Below, one piece after another: positions 9,293 through 17,865 of a DNA stretch of 64,000 bases; the first letter of the stretch is position 1; every line of letters begins with the position of its first letter. The notes beneath the pieces were generated by a model that saw only the letters and a program-made list of their open reading frames with translations, was not told the DNA's origin and made no database searches. The DNA comes from Parvibaculaceae bacterium Mf 1.05b.01. Its GTDB lineage: Bacteria; Pseudomonadota; Alphaproteobacteria; Parvibaculales; Parvibaculaceae. A program made the translations under genes and the position numbers. The DNA lies in the NCBI GenBank assembly GCA_000509225.1, contig BAOK01000001.1, positions 992,001-1,056,000 on the forward strand, in the 5' to 3' direction.

Positions 9293-9724
9293 TTACATGT
9301 CGTCCAAACGGAGACGCTCATATTCAATTTTGGGACAGCGGTCCATGATGACGGTCAATCCGGCTGTCTCTGCGCGCTGAGCGGCAGCTGCGTTTACGAT
9401 TTCAAGCTGCATCCAAACCGTTTTCGCGCCTATATCGATGGCCTCGTCTGTCACGCCCCCTGCATCTTCTGAATTGCGAAAGACATCAACCATGTCGATG
9501 GCGTGGGGAATGTCTGCGAGGGCGGCGTAAATCTTTTGTCCCAGGAGTTCCTTTCCGGTAAGGCGTGGGCTTACCGGAATAACTTTGTAGCCTTTCGACA
9601 GCATGTATTTCATGACGCTATAGCTGGCTCTGTGCTCCTTATCACTGGCACCTACGAGGGCAATCGTCTTTGTCTCTTTCAAAACCCGTGCGAGGAGCGA
9701 CGGGCTGTAATCTAAATTGGTCAT
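9293..9724 (-). CDS. CoA-binding domain protein (YccU-like)
   Basis: 143 aa cytosolic protein with a single Rossmann-type CoA-binding domain: TIALVGASDKEHRASYSVMKYM, then GYKVIPVSPRLTGKELLGQKIY, DMVDVFRNSEDAG, and the C-terminal MDRCPKIEYERL that is typical of the YccU family. The biochemical role of the family is unknown; CoA or acyl-CoA sensing is only suggested by the fold. The start is 6 bases after the stop of the enoyl-CoA hydratase gene, so the two are probably co-transcribed, with metY downstream. Confidence 0.88.
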   Translation of the reverse strand: MTNLDYSPSLLARVLKETKTIALVGASDKEHRASYSVMKYMLSKGYKVIPVSPRLTGKELLGQKIYAALADIPHAIDMVDVFRNSEDAGGVTDEAIDIGAKTVWMQLEIVNAAAAQRAETAGLTVIMDRCPKIEYERLRLDDM

Positions 9725-9730
9725 AGTGCG

Positions 9731-10546
9731 TTACCGGTCTTCCCATGTTGGGTCGCGCTTTTCGATGAAGGCGTTGACGCCTTCCTCCGCGTCATGGGTC
9801 AACATGTTCTTCACCATGACGTCGCTTGTATAGGCGTAAGCCTCTGACACGCCGAGTTCCAACTGGTCATAGAAGGCGCGTTTGCCGATGGAGACCGTCA
9901 TGGAGGACTTTGACGCGATCTTGGTTGCGAGACCGGCGACCTCTGTGTCCAGGGCATCAGCTGGCACAGCACGGTTGATCAATCCGATCTCGGCTGCGTG
10001 TGCGGCGTCAACCATGTCGCCACTTAACAGCATTTCCATGGCGTGTTTCCGGCTCACATTGCGCGAGAGCGCAACCATGGGGGTTGAGCAGAAGAGACCA
10101 ATATTGACGCCAGGGGTGGCGAAATGCGCGTCGTCAGCCGCAATCGCCAGATCGCATGTGGCCACCAATTGGCATCCAGCGGCCGTCGCGGTCCCGTGAA
10201 CTTTTGCAATGACAGGTTTGGGGTTCTGCAGAATGGAGAGCATCATAGTGGAACAACGCTTCATGATGTCCTGATAATAGGCGCGCCCACGGTCTTCCTG
10301 CTGTCTCGCGGCGGTCAGCTCCTTCAGGTCATGACCGGCACAGAAGACGGGGCCATTGGCAGCAAGCACAATAACGCGGACGGAGGGATCTTCGGCGATG
10401 GCGGTCATTTCTGCGGTCAGTGCTGCCATCAGAGCTTCAGACAGGGAGTTGCGTTGCTTTGGCCGATTGAGCGTCAGCGTGGTGACGCCGTCGCAATCGT
10501 CCCGCAAGAGGACTTCCTCCCTAAGTGCAGCTGCTGCTTCGGCCAT
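9731..10546 (-). CDS. Enoyl-CoA hydratase/isomerase family protein (ECHDC3-like)
   Basis: 271 aa crotonase-fold protein. Family marks: NRPKQRNSLSEALM, the oxyanion-hole segment FCAGHDLKEL, and HGTATAAGCQLVATCDLAIA with the glycine-rich second oxyanion hole. The expected catalytic glutamate positions are replaced in FATPGVNIGLFCSTP, as in ECHDC3-type members, so the reaction may not be classic hydration. The ATG at 10546 is chosen because GAGGAGGAA directly precedes it; an ATG 12 codons upstream has no such site. It heads a minus-strand run with the CoA-binding protein and metY. Confidence 0.88.
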   Translation of the reverse strand: MAEAAAALREEVLLRDDCDGVTTLTLNRPKQRNSLSEALMAALTAEMTAIAEDPSVRVIVLAANGPVFCAGHDLKELTAARQQEDRGRAYYQDIMKRCSTMMLSILQNPKPVIAKVHGTATAAGCQLVATCDLAIAADDAHFATPGVNIGLFCSTPMVALSRNVSRKHAMEMLLSGDMVDAAHAAEIGLINRAVPADALDTEVAGLATKIASKSSMTVSIGKRAFYDQLELGVSEAYAYTSDVMVKNMLTHDAEEGVNAFIEKRDPTWEDR

Positions 10547-10747
10547 ATGTTCCTCCTCGGTTGGCCCAATGTTATCGCGCACAAGGAGTTCCGTCAGGCT
10601 TCATTTTCGGCGTCGTCGTCGCATTCCGAAGAGCAGTCTGACAAACGAAAATTGCGCACCCTCGCTGAAGCTCTTTCAATTATGGACAATCATTTGCGGC
10701 TTAGCGGTCCTCGCCCTAATGTCCCGGCGCAAATATAGGAGCAGGGT

Positions 10748-11194
10748 ATGGCGAGCGGTTTGGAACCCATAATGAGTGTTGCGGAGCTACAGGCGTTTTT
10801 TGTAGAGGCGTTTCCGCAGGCTCTGGGGGCGTCAGGCGACGAGACGCTGATAGAGAAAATCATGCCAGGGCGGGTTCTGATCCGGCGGAAGGTGTCTGAG
10901 GTCAACCTGCGCCCCGGGGGCACAGTTTCCGGCCCGACCATGATGGCGCTGGCTGATCACGCCATGTATGCGGTCATTCTCGCGCATATCGGGCCGGTGG
11001 CGCTCGCGGTGACCACCAATCTCACTATCAATTTCCTGAGGAAACCCGGGCTTCAGGACCTGCTTGCTGAGGGCCGATTGCTCAAACTGGGCAAAAGGCT
11101 TGCCGTAGGTGAGGTGACGCTCTTCAACGAAGGCGATGAGGCAGATCCGGTAGCCCATGTAACCTCGACCTATTCAATTCCGCCGGATCGGTGA
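10748..11194 (+). CDS. PaaI family hotdog thioesterase
   Basis: 148 aa hotdog-fold protein likely to hydrolyse an acyl-CoA in the cytosol. Characteristic elements are NLRPGGTVSGPTMMALADHAMYA, where the conserved Asp/Gly helix forms the active site, and AVTTNLTINFLRKP. A strong AGGAGCAGGG site precedes ATG 10748. It is divergent from the enoyl-CoA hydratase gene, hinting at a shared acyl-CoA theme. The substrate cannot be read from sequence. Confidence 0.88.
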   Translation: MASGLEPIMSVAELQAFFVEAFPQALGASGDETLIEKIMPGRVLIRRKVSEVNLRPGGTVSGPTMMALADHAMYAVILAHIGPVALAVTTNLTINFLRKPGLQDLLAEGRLLKLGKRLAVGEVTLFNEGDEADPVAHVTSTYSIPPDR

Positions 11195-11262
11195 AAATGC
11201 GGTATATATATACCGTGTATTTAAGCGACTGTATTTATTCCGTTTTTTGGCCACTTATCCGT

Positions 11263-11291
11263 TTGACTTGAAGAAACGGGTCCCCTAAAAC
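11263..11291 (+). promoter_or_regulatory. Predicted sigma70-type promoter for rplM-rpsI
   Basis: TTGACT at 11263-11268 and TAAAAC at 11286-11291 are separated by exactly 17 bases. A start site near 11298 would give a leader of about 215 bases before rplM. The flanking region is AT-rich (TATATATATA at 11203-11212). Confidence 0.6.
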
Positions 11292-11307
11292 TCCGGCCAA
11301 CGGGCAC

Positions 11308-11440
11308 GAGAGCATCATCTCCGTGGACAAACCAGCATCAGAGATGCGGGTTTGTGGAGATAAAGATGCTCTCTTCCTCTTTCAAACCCGAGCAAATTTA
11401 TCCAATTGCTCGACAACCGAAGGTTTCGTCCAATTGGATT
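11308..11440 (+). promoter_or_regulatory. Structured 5' leader of rplM-rpsI mRNA
   Basis: A long hairpin is formed by four nested arms: 11308-11316 with 11365-11373 (9 pairs), 11319-11322 with 11356-11359, 11327-11333 with 11349-11355 (7 pairs), and 11335-11339 with 11343-11347 around an AGA loop. Downstream, CGAGCAA (11390-11396) pairs with TTGCTCG (11406-11412), while ATCCAATTG (11400-11408) can instead pair with CAATTGGAT (11431-11439), so these two stems exclude each other. This is typical architecture for ribosomal-protein autoregulation. That L13 is the ligand is inference. Confidence 0.65.
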
Positions 11441-11513
11441 TTGCTCTGGACGGGTGCCTTCTCGTATTTATCAAGGGTCAAGGCTCCTTTCGGGGAGCGA
11501 GATTAGGGTCAAA

Positions 11514-11978
11514 ATGAAAACCTTCTCTGCAAAACCCACAGACATAGACAAGAAATGGATCGTGATTGACGCGGAAGGCCTCGTTGTTGGCCGTCTTGCT
11601 TCTATCATTGCGATGCGCCTTCGTGGCAAGCATCTGCCGATTTTCACGCCTCATATGGACTGTGGTGACAATGTCATCGTTGTGAACGCTGAAAAAATCG
11701 CCATGACCGGCAAAAAGCTGACGGACAAGAAATATTACCGTCACACTGGTCATCCTGGCGGGATCAAGGAAACCACTCCTGAGAAGATCCTGAGCGGCAA
11801 ATTCCCAACCCGTGTGGTTGAGCTTGCTGTTCAGCGCATGCTGCCGGGCGGACCTCTTTCTCGCAAGCAGATGTCCAACCTGCACATTTATGCCGGTACG
11901 GATCACCCGCACGAAGCGCAGAAGCCAGAGAAGCTCGATGTTGGCGCCATGAATTCTAAGAATGTGAGGAGTGCGTAA
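11514..11978 (+). CDS. rplM: 50S ribosomal protein L13
   Basis: 154 aa large-subunit protein. Start ATG 11514 ([15 protein letters not shown]) follows GGGAGCGAG/AGGG; the frame opens upstream but that extension is unconserved leader sequence. Signatures: [46 protein letters not shown] and [16 protein letters not shown]. The stop overlaps the rpsI start (TAATG), so L13 and S9 are co-translated, the near-universal pairing. Confidence 0.98.
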   Translation: MKTFSAKPTDIDKKWIVIDAEGLVVGRLASIIAMRLRGKHLPIFTPHMDCGDNVIVVNAEKIAMTGKKLTDKKYYRHTGHPGGIKETTPEKILSGKFPTRVVELAVQRMLPGGPLSRKQMSNLHIYAGTDHPHEAQKPEKLDVGAMNSKNVRSA

Positions 11979-12457
11979 TGTCTGAAGAAGCACGCACGCT
12001 GGAAGACCTGAAAGACGTGGTTGCCCCAGCTGAAGAAGCGCCTGCTCCTCGTGAGCCAAAAATTGACCAGTTCGGTCGGTCTTACGCAACGGGCAAGCGG
12101 AAAGACGCTGTCGCTCGTGTCTGGATCAAGCCAGGTGCTGGTCGCATCACAATCAATGATCGCGACATTGAAGTTTATTTTGCACGCCCTGTGCTGCGTA
12201 TGGTGCTCCGTCAGCCGCTTGTGGCTGCTGGCCGTGAAAACCAGTTCGATATCGTTTGCAGCGTTTCCGGTGGTGGCCTTTCCGGCCAGGCTGGTGCCGT
12301 GCGTCACGGTATCTCGAAAGCACTGACTTATTACGAACCTGCGCTGCGTGGCGTTCTGAAAAGCGGTGGCTTCCTCACACGCGATAGCCGCGTTGTTGAA
12401 CGTAAAAAATATGGCCTTGCGAAAGCGCGCCGGAGCTTCCAGTTCTCCAAACGTTGA
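11978..12457 (+). CDS. rpsI: 30S ribosomal protein S9
   Basis: 159 aa small-subunit protein whose C-terminal tail reaches the P-site tRNA. The body starts at [21 protein letters not shown], then [21 protein letters not shown] and the tail [20 protein letters not shown]...QFSKR. The first 28 residues form an acidic extension absent from E. coli S9 but usual in alphaproteobacteria. A strong terminator follows at 12482. Confidence 0.98.
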   Translation: MSEEARTLEDLKDVVAPAEEAPAPREPKIDQFGRSYATGKRKDAVARVWIKPGAGRITINDRDIEVYFARPVLRMVLRQPLVAAGRENQFDIVCSVSGGGLSGQAGAVRHGISKALTYYEPALRGVLKSGGFLTRDSRVVERKKYGLAKARRSFQFSKR

Positions 12458-12481
12458 TCTTGTTTGGGTTCAGAGTTCAAA

Positions 12482-12509
12482 GGGGCGCCAGCGAGGCGCC
12501 CCTTTTTTT
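12482..12509 (+). terminator. Rho-independent terminator of rplM-rpsI
   Basis: Perfect arms GGGGCGCC (12482-12489) and GGCGCCCC (12495-12502) around loop AGCGA, then seven T at 12503-12509. Confidence 0.93.
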
Positions 12510-12534
12510 GTTATGGTGCGAATAGCAGAGTTGA

Positions 12535-13503
12535 ATGGTGAAGAATATGAAACGGGTATTCATTGACGGCGAAGCGGGGACGACAGGGCTTCTGATACGG
12601 GACCGGATTGTGGGTCGCCGCGACATTGAGCTTCTGCAGATTGATCCGGCGAAGCGGAAGGATGCGCAGGAACGGAAGCGCCTTCTGAACGCGGCCGACA
12701 TCGTCTTTCTGTGCCTACCGGATGAAGCCGCTATTGAAGCTGTGTCGCTCATAGACAATCCGGACACGGTGGTGATTGATGGCTCGACCGCCTTCCGGGT
12801 AGCCGATGGCTGGACCTATGGCTTCCCCGAAATGACCAAGGACCATCGGGCCGCAGTTGCAAGGTCCAAGCGGATCAGCAATCCGGGCTGTTATCCCACC
12901 GGGACCATTGCGCTTGTCCGGCCCCTGGTGGATGCAGGCATCTTGCCTAAAGAGTTTCCGCTTACCATCAATGCGATCTCAGGTTACAGCGGCGGTGGCA
13001 AAGGCATGATCGCGGAGTTTGAGGATGCCCAAGCACCTGTTACATCCGAACAACCTTTCAGGCTTTATGGACTGACATTGGCGCACAAACATGTGCCTGA
13101 AATGCAGGCCTATGGTGGACTTGATCATAAGCCTCTGTTCTCACCAGCCGTGGGTAAATACCGGCAGGGCATGCTGGTCGAGGTTCCGGTGCAACTCTGG
13201 TCTTTGGCATCTGATGCCACGCCGGATCAAATTCGGGATGTGTTGACCGAGCATTATGCAGGTGAGCGGTTTGTATCTGTTGTGGGTGCTGATGAAACCG
13301 CTGAGATCGCCAATATTGATCCTGAAGGCCTCAATCACACCAATGAGATGAAGCTCTTTGTCTTTGGGAATGAAGAAACTGAGCAGGTCCGGCTGGTGGC
13401 ACTTCTCGATAATCTCGGAAAGGGTGCGTCGGGCGCTGCGGTGCAGAGCATGAACCTGGTGCTCGGAATTGATGAAGCGACAGGGCTCGTACCAGACGCA
13501 TAA
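12535..13503 (+). CDS. argC: N-acetyl-gamma-glutamyl-phosphate reductase (type 2)
   Basis: NADPH-dependent reduction of N-acetylglutamyl phosphate in arginine synthesis. 322 aa, matching the shorter type 2 ArgC. NADP-binding start VFIDGEAGTTGLLIRDR, catalytic Cys in SNPGCYPTG, conserved ISGYSGGGKGM and the base His in AHKHVPEM. An alternative ATG at 12547 would shorten it by four residues. It follows rpsI, as in many alphaproteobacteria, but behind the terminator and so with its own promoter or readthrough. Confidence 0.95.
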   Translation: MVKNMKRVFIDGEAGTTGLLIRDRIVGRRDIELLQIDPAKRKDAQERKRLLNAADIVFLCLPDEAAIEAVSLIDNPDTVVIDGSTAFRVADGWTYGFPEMTKDHRAAVARSKRISNPGCYPTGTIALVRPLVDAGILPKEFPLTINAISGYSGGGKGMIAEFEDAQAPVTSEQPFRLYGLTLAHKHVPEMQAYGGLDHKPLFSPAVGKYRQGMLVEVPVQLWSLASDATPDQIRDVLTEHYAGERFVSVVGADETAEIANIDPEGLNHTNEMKLFVFGNEETEQVRLVALLDNLGKGASGAAVQSMNLVLGIDEATGLVPDA

Positions 13504-13535
13504 GGTCCAGGTGAGTGAGTTGGGGGGACGAACGT

Positions 13536-14339
13536 ATGATTGACTATCAAGGTAAGACGGTTCTGGTGACGGGCGCCGCGTCGGGCATTGGCGAGGCAAC
13601 CGCGATCGCTTTGGCGACACGCGGTGCAAACGTCGTTTGTGCGGATGTTGATGCGGACGGGGTTGCGCAAACCGTTGCGACTGCTGGTGAGGGGGCAAAG
13701 TCGATCATTTCAGATTTGAGCGCGCCTGATGCCGCCGCAAAGCTTGTGGATCAAGCCTATGACACAGCTGGTCATCTGGACCTGATTTTTTCAAATGCGG
13801 GGATCGGGCATCGCAGCAGCCTCACCAAAGAGCCCTTTGATGCGACGGATGCAATGGCAAAGCTCTTTGAAATCAATTTTTTTGCCGGTCCGAAAATAGC
13901 TCAGGCCTATGCGCGTCACCTGGAAGCTGATGGCAAGCGGGGACGCCTGATGGTGACGGCCTCAGAGAACTCCCTCAGCGTGCCAAGTGCTGTCAGCGCT
14001 GGAAAGATGACCTTTTATGGGGCGACCAAACATGCGCTTCTGGTTGCGATGGAGTGGCTACGTATTGAGCAGGAGAAGGAAGGGCTTTTGGACCTTCATG
14101 TCCTGCTTCCAGGTGCTGTTTACACACCGCTCGTTGCGCGCAGTCTGCCGGACCCGTCTCTGGCGCCGCCAGAATTGGAACTCATCACCGCAGAACGGTG
14201 CGCCGAGGTGGCGCTCAAGGGCATGGACTTGGGTCTTTTCTACATCCCAACCCAGGCCCACCTGCTCGATGACATGCAACCGCGCGTGCGAGACATTGAG
14301 GCATCATTGAAAGCCTTGGAAATTGAGCGGAGCTACTAA
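13536..14339 (+). CDS. SDR family oxidoreductase
   Basis: 267 aa classical short-chain dehydrogenase/reductase, NAD(P)-dependent. Cofactor motif TGAASGIG at residues 12-19, an aspartate acceptor in VCADVDADG suggesting NAD preference, SNAGIG, and the catalytic pair Y-x-x-x-K in FYGATKHAL preceded by the Ser region VTASENSLSV. Start ATG 13536 is chosen for the GGGGGGA site 7 bases before it; the frame opens at GTG 13515. It follows argC closely, though its substrate is unknown. Confidence 0.9.
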   Translation: MIDYQGKTVLVTGAASGIGEATAIALATRGANVVCADVDADGVAQTVATAGEGAKSIISDLSAPDAAAKLVDQAYDTAGHLDLIFSNAGIGHRSSLTKEPFDATDAMAKLFEINFFAGPKIAQAYARHLEADGKRGRLMVTASENSLSVPSAVSAGKMTFYGATKHALLVAMEWLRIEQEKEGLLDLHVLLPGAVYTPLVARSLPDPSLAPPELELITAERCAEVALKGMDLGLFYIPTQAHLLDDMQPRVRDIEASLKALEIERSY

Positions 14340-14340
14340 G

Positions 14341-15060
14341 ATGAAGTGGTCATCTTCGTATCTGTTTTTTGTTTGTGGTGTGTGGTTTCTGTTTACTCAA
14401 TCCATTGCTGTCCATGCTGATGTGGACGGGCAAGAGAGGTCTTGGCTGCCGATCAATCAAACGGAGCTGAACGAAGTTTATTCAAGCAGTTTCAACCTAA
14501 CATCAGCTCGGGAACAGACACTTGCTCAGGTGATTGCTGAAAAACAACGTAGTCTACAAAACCAACCAAAAAAATTGGAACGATACAACTCTCGAATGGC
14601 GCCTTGGGTTGACGCGTTGCTGCCGGAAGACACGATCTATTTGCTAGACAATCCGAATTTTAGTTTGCCGGTTCTCATAGCCGGTGATGGTGAGAAAATT
14701 CATACCATCCGGATGATGGTACCTTTGGTGAATTATTCGCGAGAGGAGCAAGAGTTAGGATTTTCTTTTCTGTCGGACATTCACGAAAAAGCATTTGGTT
14801 TCGCATGGACGGCAGCACGCACCTGGCCTCGTGATAGCCTTGAGGCGACTTGGACTGCCGCTGCCGAAAGGGGGCGTGAGGAGCGCGCGGTTAGTAGCCG
14901 GAACGAAATGTTGATCACACATCATGCCGACGGGTTAACGGCTGCTACTTTTGGGGTTCCGCCTGACCTAGTAATTTACACGATTACCGCGCGCGAGAGG
15001 TGTATCCCCAACTTGGATGAAATCACTCGCAGCCTCGGCTTCATATGTGTGAACAACTGA
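14341..15060 (+). CDS. Exported protein of unknown function
   Basis: 239 aa, not recognised. An N-terminal hydrophobic segment (YLFFVCGVWFLFTQSIAVHA) looks like a Sec signal peptide with cleavage near HADVDG, so the mature protein is probably periplasmic. There are two Cys near the C-terminus (RERCIPNL and GFICVNN) that might form a disulfide. The start at 14341 follows GGAG 7 bases upstream and lies just after the SDR stop. Base composition is more AT-rich than the neighbouring genes, which may indicate recent acquisition, but no mobile-element signal is present. Confidence 0.65.
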   Translation: MKWSSSYLFFVCGVWFLFTQSIAVHADVDGQERSWLPINQTELNEVYSSSFNLTSAREQTLAQVIAEKQRSLQNQPKKLERYNSRMAPWVDALLPEDTIYLLDNPNFSLPVLIAGDGEKIHTIRMMVPLVNYSREEQELGFSFLSDIHEKAFGFAWTAARTWPRDSLEATWTAAAERGREERAVSSRNEMLITHHADGLTAATFGVPPDLVIYTITARERCIPNLDEITRSLGFICVNN

Positions 15061-15085
15061 TTTGGTCGAGATTGATGCCTTGTGC

Positions 15086-15937
15086 CTAAAACCGGATGAG
15101 GATGACGCCTGCGGCCACAATCACTGCGGCTGCGATACCGATGCGACCGATGGGTTCTTTCAGAATGTAGGCCGACAGGAAGGCCGCGAAGATCACGCTG
15201 GTCTCCCGGAGGGCCGAGACGAGGCCCAATGGCGCCACACTCATAGCCCAGATGACCAGGGCATAGGCGACCATCTGAAGGGCAGCGCCACCGAATGCGA
15301 TCACGCCGATGGAATTGGTTGCCCGTATCGACCGCCAGCCGCGTCTATGGAGCCCGATCGAGAAAAATATGAGACCATCGAGCAGAAACAGCCAGAACAC
15401 GAAGGTCATAGGTGTTTGGGCCACACGCCCGCCAATGCCGTCCATCATGGTGTAGCTGGCGATGAAGGCGGCGGTGCCTAACGCATAGAAAGTTGCCTTG
15501 CGTTCGTCAGATGACCCGCAGCGTTTTTGCCATGCGAGGCTTATGATGCCGCCTGTCACCAGCACGAGGCCTGCGACTGCGTAAAGAGAAATCGTCTCGC
15601 CGATGACGAAGTAGGCGCCCAATGCCACCAGCAGTGGAGCGGTTCCTCTGGCGATGGGATAGACGTGGCCCAAATCCCCATAGGTATAGGCGCGCACCAG
15701 GAACAGCTTGTAGCCTGTGTGGAGGACGAGTGTGCCTCCCAAGATCGCCCAGGTTTCCGGATTTGGAAAAGGCAGGAAAGGCAATACGGGGAGAGCGAGC
15801 AAGCCGCAGGCCCCTGTCATCAATGCCAGTGAGTTCAGGCGATCCTCGCCAGCACGCACCATGGCGTTCCAACTTGCATGCATCAGAGCAGTCAGAAGGA
15901 CGAGGCCGATCAGGGCGAGGCTAATGTCGGTTTCCAT
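15086..15937 (-). CDS. EamA/DMT family transporter
   Basis: 283 aa inner-membrane protein with ten hydrophobic segments arranged as two EamA repeats (about residues 8-135 and 148-280). Visible marks: ALMHASWNAMVRAGEDR at the start and LRETSVIFAAFLSAYILKEP in the second repeat, where the Glu-Pro turn is typical of drug/metabolite transporters. Likely a metabolite exporter; the substrate is unknown. It is convergent with the exported protein gene at 14341. Confidence 0.85.
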   Translation of the reverse strand: METDISLALIGLVLLTALMHASWNAMVRAGEDRLNSLALMTGACGLLALPVLPFLPFPNPETWAILGGTLVLHTGYKLFLVRAYTYGDLGHVYPIARGTAPLLVALGAYFVIGETISLYAVAGLVLVTGGIISLAWQKRCGSSDERKATFYALGTAAFIASYTMMDGIGGRVAQTPMTFVFWLFLLDGLIFFSIGLHRRGWRSIRATNSIGVIAFGGAALQMVAYALVIWAMSVAPLGLVSALRETSVIFAAFLSAYILKEPIGRIGIAAAVIVAAGVILIRF

Positions 15938-16211
15938 GGGCGGACCATAGAGGTGGAAGCGTGCGACTGCCTATTCACTGAAACAGCAAATGGGATTGCG
16001 TGGTCCGACGTTAAGAGAAATTCGCGCTGAAATGATTGCGCAGAAACCTGAGATTGTTGCTAATTGGTCTGGTTACGTTTGCTGCGAATATCCTATAGGG
16101 TAGGGAGCTGAATATCTGTGATCCTCAGCGAGAGTCGTTGAGGTGGTCTAAAAGGGGTCTGGCCTTTCTATGGTCAAGCGTATTGGGAATGGTCACGTGT
16201 GCGGGGTCAAT

Positions 16212-17675
16212 ATGACAAGTGAACGCCAAACGAGCGAAGTAAGTTGGTCTGCTACGACAGGGATTGTAGAGCGAGCGACGAAGCGTGTTGGCGCCATACT
16301 GCTTGTTGTAGGCCTGGCGGCTTGTTCAACGGCGCCCGATTGGGCACGGCCCGGCCTCATTTATGGAGATGATGCTGAAGCAGCTGCGGCAGATCCCCGC
16401 GCTGAAAAAGAATTTCCGGAATTAGCTGATGTCCCCGGTCAAGTGCCGGTGCGAAGCTCTGCAGCTGAGGTCCAGGAAGCGGTAGATGGTTTGGCCGCTG
16501 ACCGGGAGCGGGCGCGGTATAGCGATGAAATTCTGCGAGGTGGAACGGGGGCCCCTGCTCCAGCACCGCGCAGTGCTGCCCCGGCAACGAGCCCGGCACC
16601 GCTTCCAACAGCCAGCGTGACGTCACCGGCGCCTGTCGCTGCAGCTGCTGCCTCCAATGAGGGGGTGATTCCTCCCCCCGTACGCGGTGGCCGGTCCTCT
16701 TTGGTTGCTGCAGAGACTGCTGCGGAGCAGGTCGTTGAGCGTGCGACCCAGGCTGCTGCGACAGTGCCAGTTGCTGTTGAGCCTACACCTGTCCCAACGC
16801 CTCAGGCCTCAGCGCCTGCTGCTGCGCCACAACCCGTAGCCGCGGCAGCTCCGGTCGCTTCTGCACCAGCTCAAACGACCCGTCGTCCGGCTGTACCAGC
16901 GGTATCCGAGACGACCCGGGTAAGTGCGACACCGAGCACCGCATCGTCAGCTGCGCCGAATTACCGCGAGCGTCCACCGGCCCCTGCTCAAACGAGCCAG
17001 CCCGCTGTGCAGGCGGAAGTGACGCCAACACCGCGTGCTACACCTTCGGTTGCAGCAACGACGCCTGTTCTACATTCAAATAGTGCATTTGAAGCGTCAT
17101 CGGCGCCGGCATTGACGCAGGAAGCGCTCGAAGCCGCCGGACCCATCGTCTCGTCGCGCTATGGCTCACCTGGAGCACCAACTGGCTCCGCTGACCCAGA
17201 AGACCCTGTGGAGGTCAATTTGGATGCCTTGAGGGGGCTCGGACCTTTGGGGCCGGGTGCATCACTTGCGCCTACTCAAGCAACGCCAAATGGTACGGCC
17301 TACGCAAATCAGGGCGGTCCCGGGAATATTCCCCCTTATGTGGTGAGCTTTGCCCACGGATCGACGAGGCTCAGTGCTGAAGACCGGCAGAAAATTGTCA
17401 CCGCTGCGGCCAGTGCTGCAGCATATAACGGCATCGTGCGCGTGGTTGGACACGCCTCCAGCCGGACAGGCGACCTAGGCGTGGGTGACCACCTTCTGGC
17501 TAACTTCAAAGTATCCATGAAGCGGGCGAATGCGGTTGCCAATGAGCTCATTCGAGCGGGCGTCGACCCGTCACGCGTGATTGTAGAGGCAAAAGGCGAT
17601 GCCGTTCCCGTCTACTACGAATCCATGCCTGCGGGTGAAGCTGGAAACCGCCGTGCCGAAATTTTCATCGAGTAG
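16212..17675 (+). CDS. OmpA-family outer membrane lipoprotein with Pro/Ala-rich linker
   Basis: About 487 aa from ATG 16212 (an upstream ATG at 16170 would add 14 residues). A hydrophobic segment RVGAILLVVGLAAC ends in a lipobox, so the protein is a lipoprotein despite an unusually long N-region. About 270 residues rich in Ala, Pro, Thr and Ser follow, likely a flexible spacer crossing the periplasm. The C-terminal OmpA-like domain runs from PPYVVSFAHGSTRLS to NRRAEIFIE, with VGHASSRTG and ANAVANELIRAGVDPSRV; such domains bind peptidoglycan. It probably anchors the outer membrane to the wall. Confidence 0.85.
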   Translation: MTSERQTSEVSWSATTGIVERATKRVGAILLVVGLAACSTAPDWARPGLIYGDDAEAAAADPRAEKEFPELADVPGQVPVRSSAAEVQEAVDGLAADRERARYSDEILRGGTGAPAPAPRSAAPATSPAPLPTASVTSPAPVAAAAASNEGVIPPPVRGGRSSLVAAETAAEQVVERATQAAATVPVAVEPTPVPTPQASAPAAAPQPVAAAAPVASAPAQTTRRPAVPAVSETTRVSATPSTASSAAPNYRERPPAPAQTSQPAVQAEVTPTPRATPSVAATTPVLHSNSAFEASSAPALTQEALEAAGPIVSSRYGSPGAPTGSADPEDPVEVNLDALRGLGPLGPGASLAPTQATPNGTAYANQGGPGNIPPYVVSFAHGSTRLSAEDRQKIVTAAASAAAYNGIVRVVGHASSRTGDLGVGDHLLANFKVSMKRANAVANELIRAGVDPSRVIVEAKGDAVPVYYESMPAGEAGNRRAEIFIE

Positions 17676-17695
17676 GCGCCTAAAAGCGTGAAATT

Positions 17696-17716
17696 GGCCA
17701 TTCTTTGGCCTTTTTC
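17696..17716 (+). terminator. Weak candidate terminator after the OmpA-like gene
   Basis: GGCCA (17696-17700) and TGGCC (17706-17710) form a short 5-pair stem with loop TTCTT, followed by TTTTT. The stem is short, so this is tentative. Confidence 0.4.
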
Positions 17717-17865
17717 AGCCGTTTATTTCGTATCTTCTTATTATTCAGCCCAAGGTTAGCCGGGGGCGCGGAAACCCGTAGTCCGACCCGGTTTTTGGCG
17801 GTATAAGAGCGCCCGATGGCGCTTTTGCCAGCAATTTGAGGCTGTATTAGCCGGAGTCCTTTGAG

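Noticed and set aside
11406-11513. N-terminal extension of L13 by 36 residues
   Set aside because: The extension overlaps the structured leader, is not like any L13, and a good ribosome site precedes ATG 11514.
15062-15481. 139-codon plus-strand frame rich in Asp/His/Gly
   Set aside because: It is the antisense shadow of the EamA transporter gene, whose membrane-protein pattern is clear.
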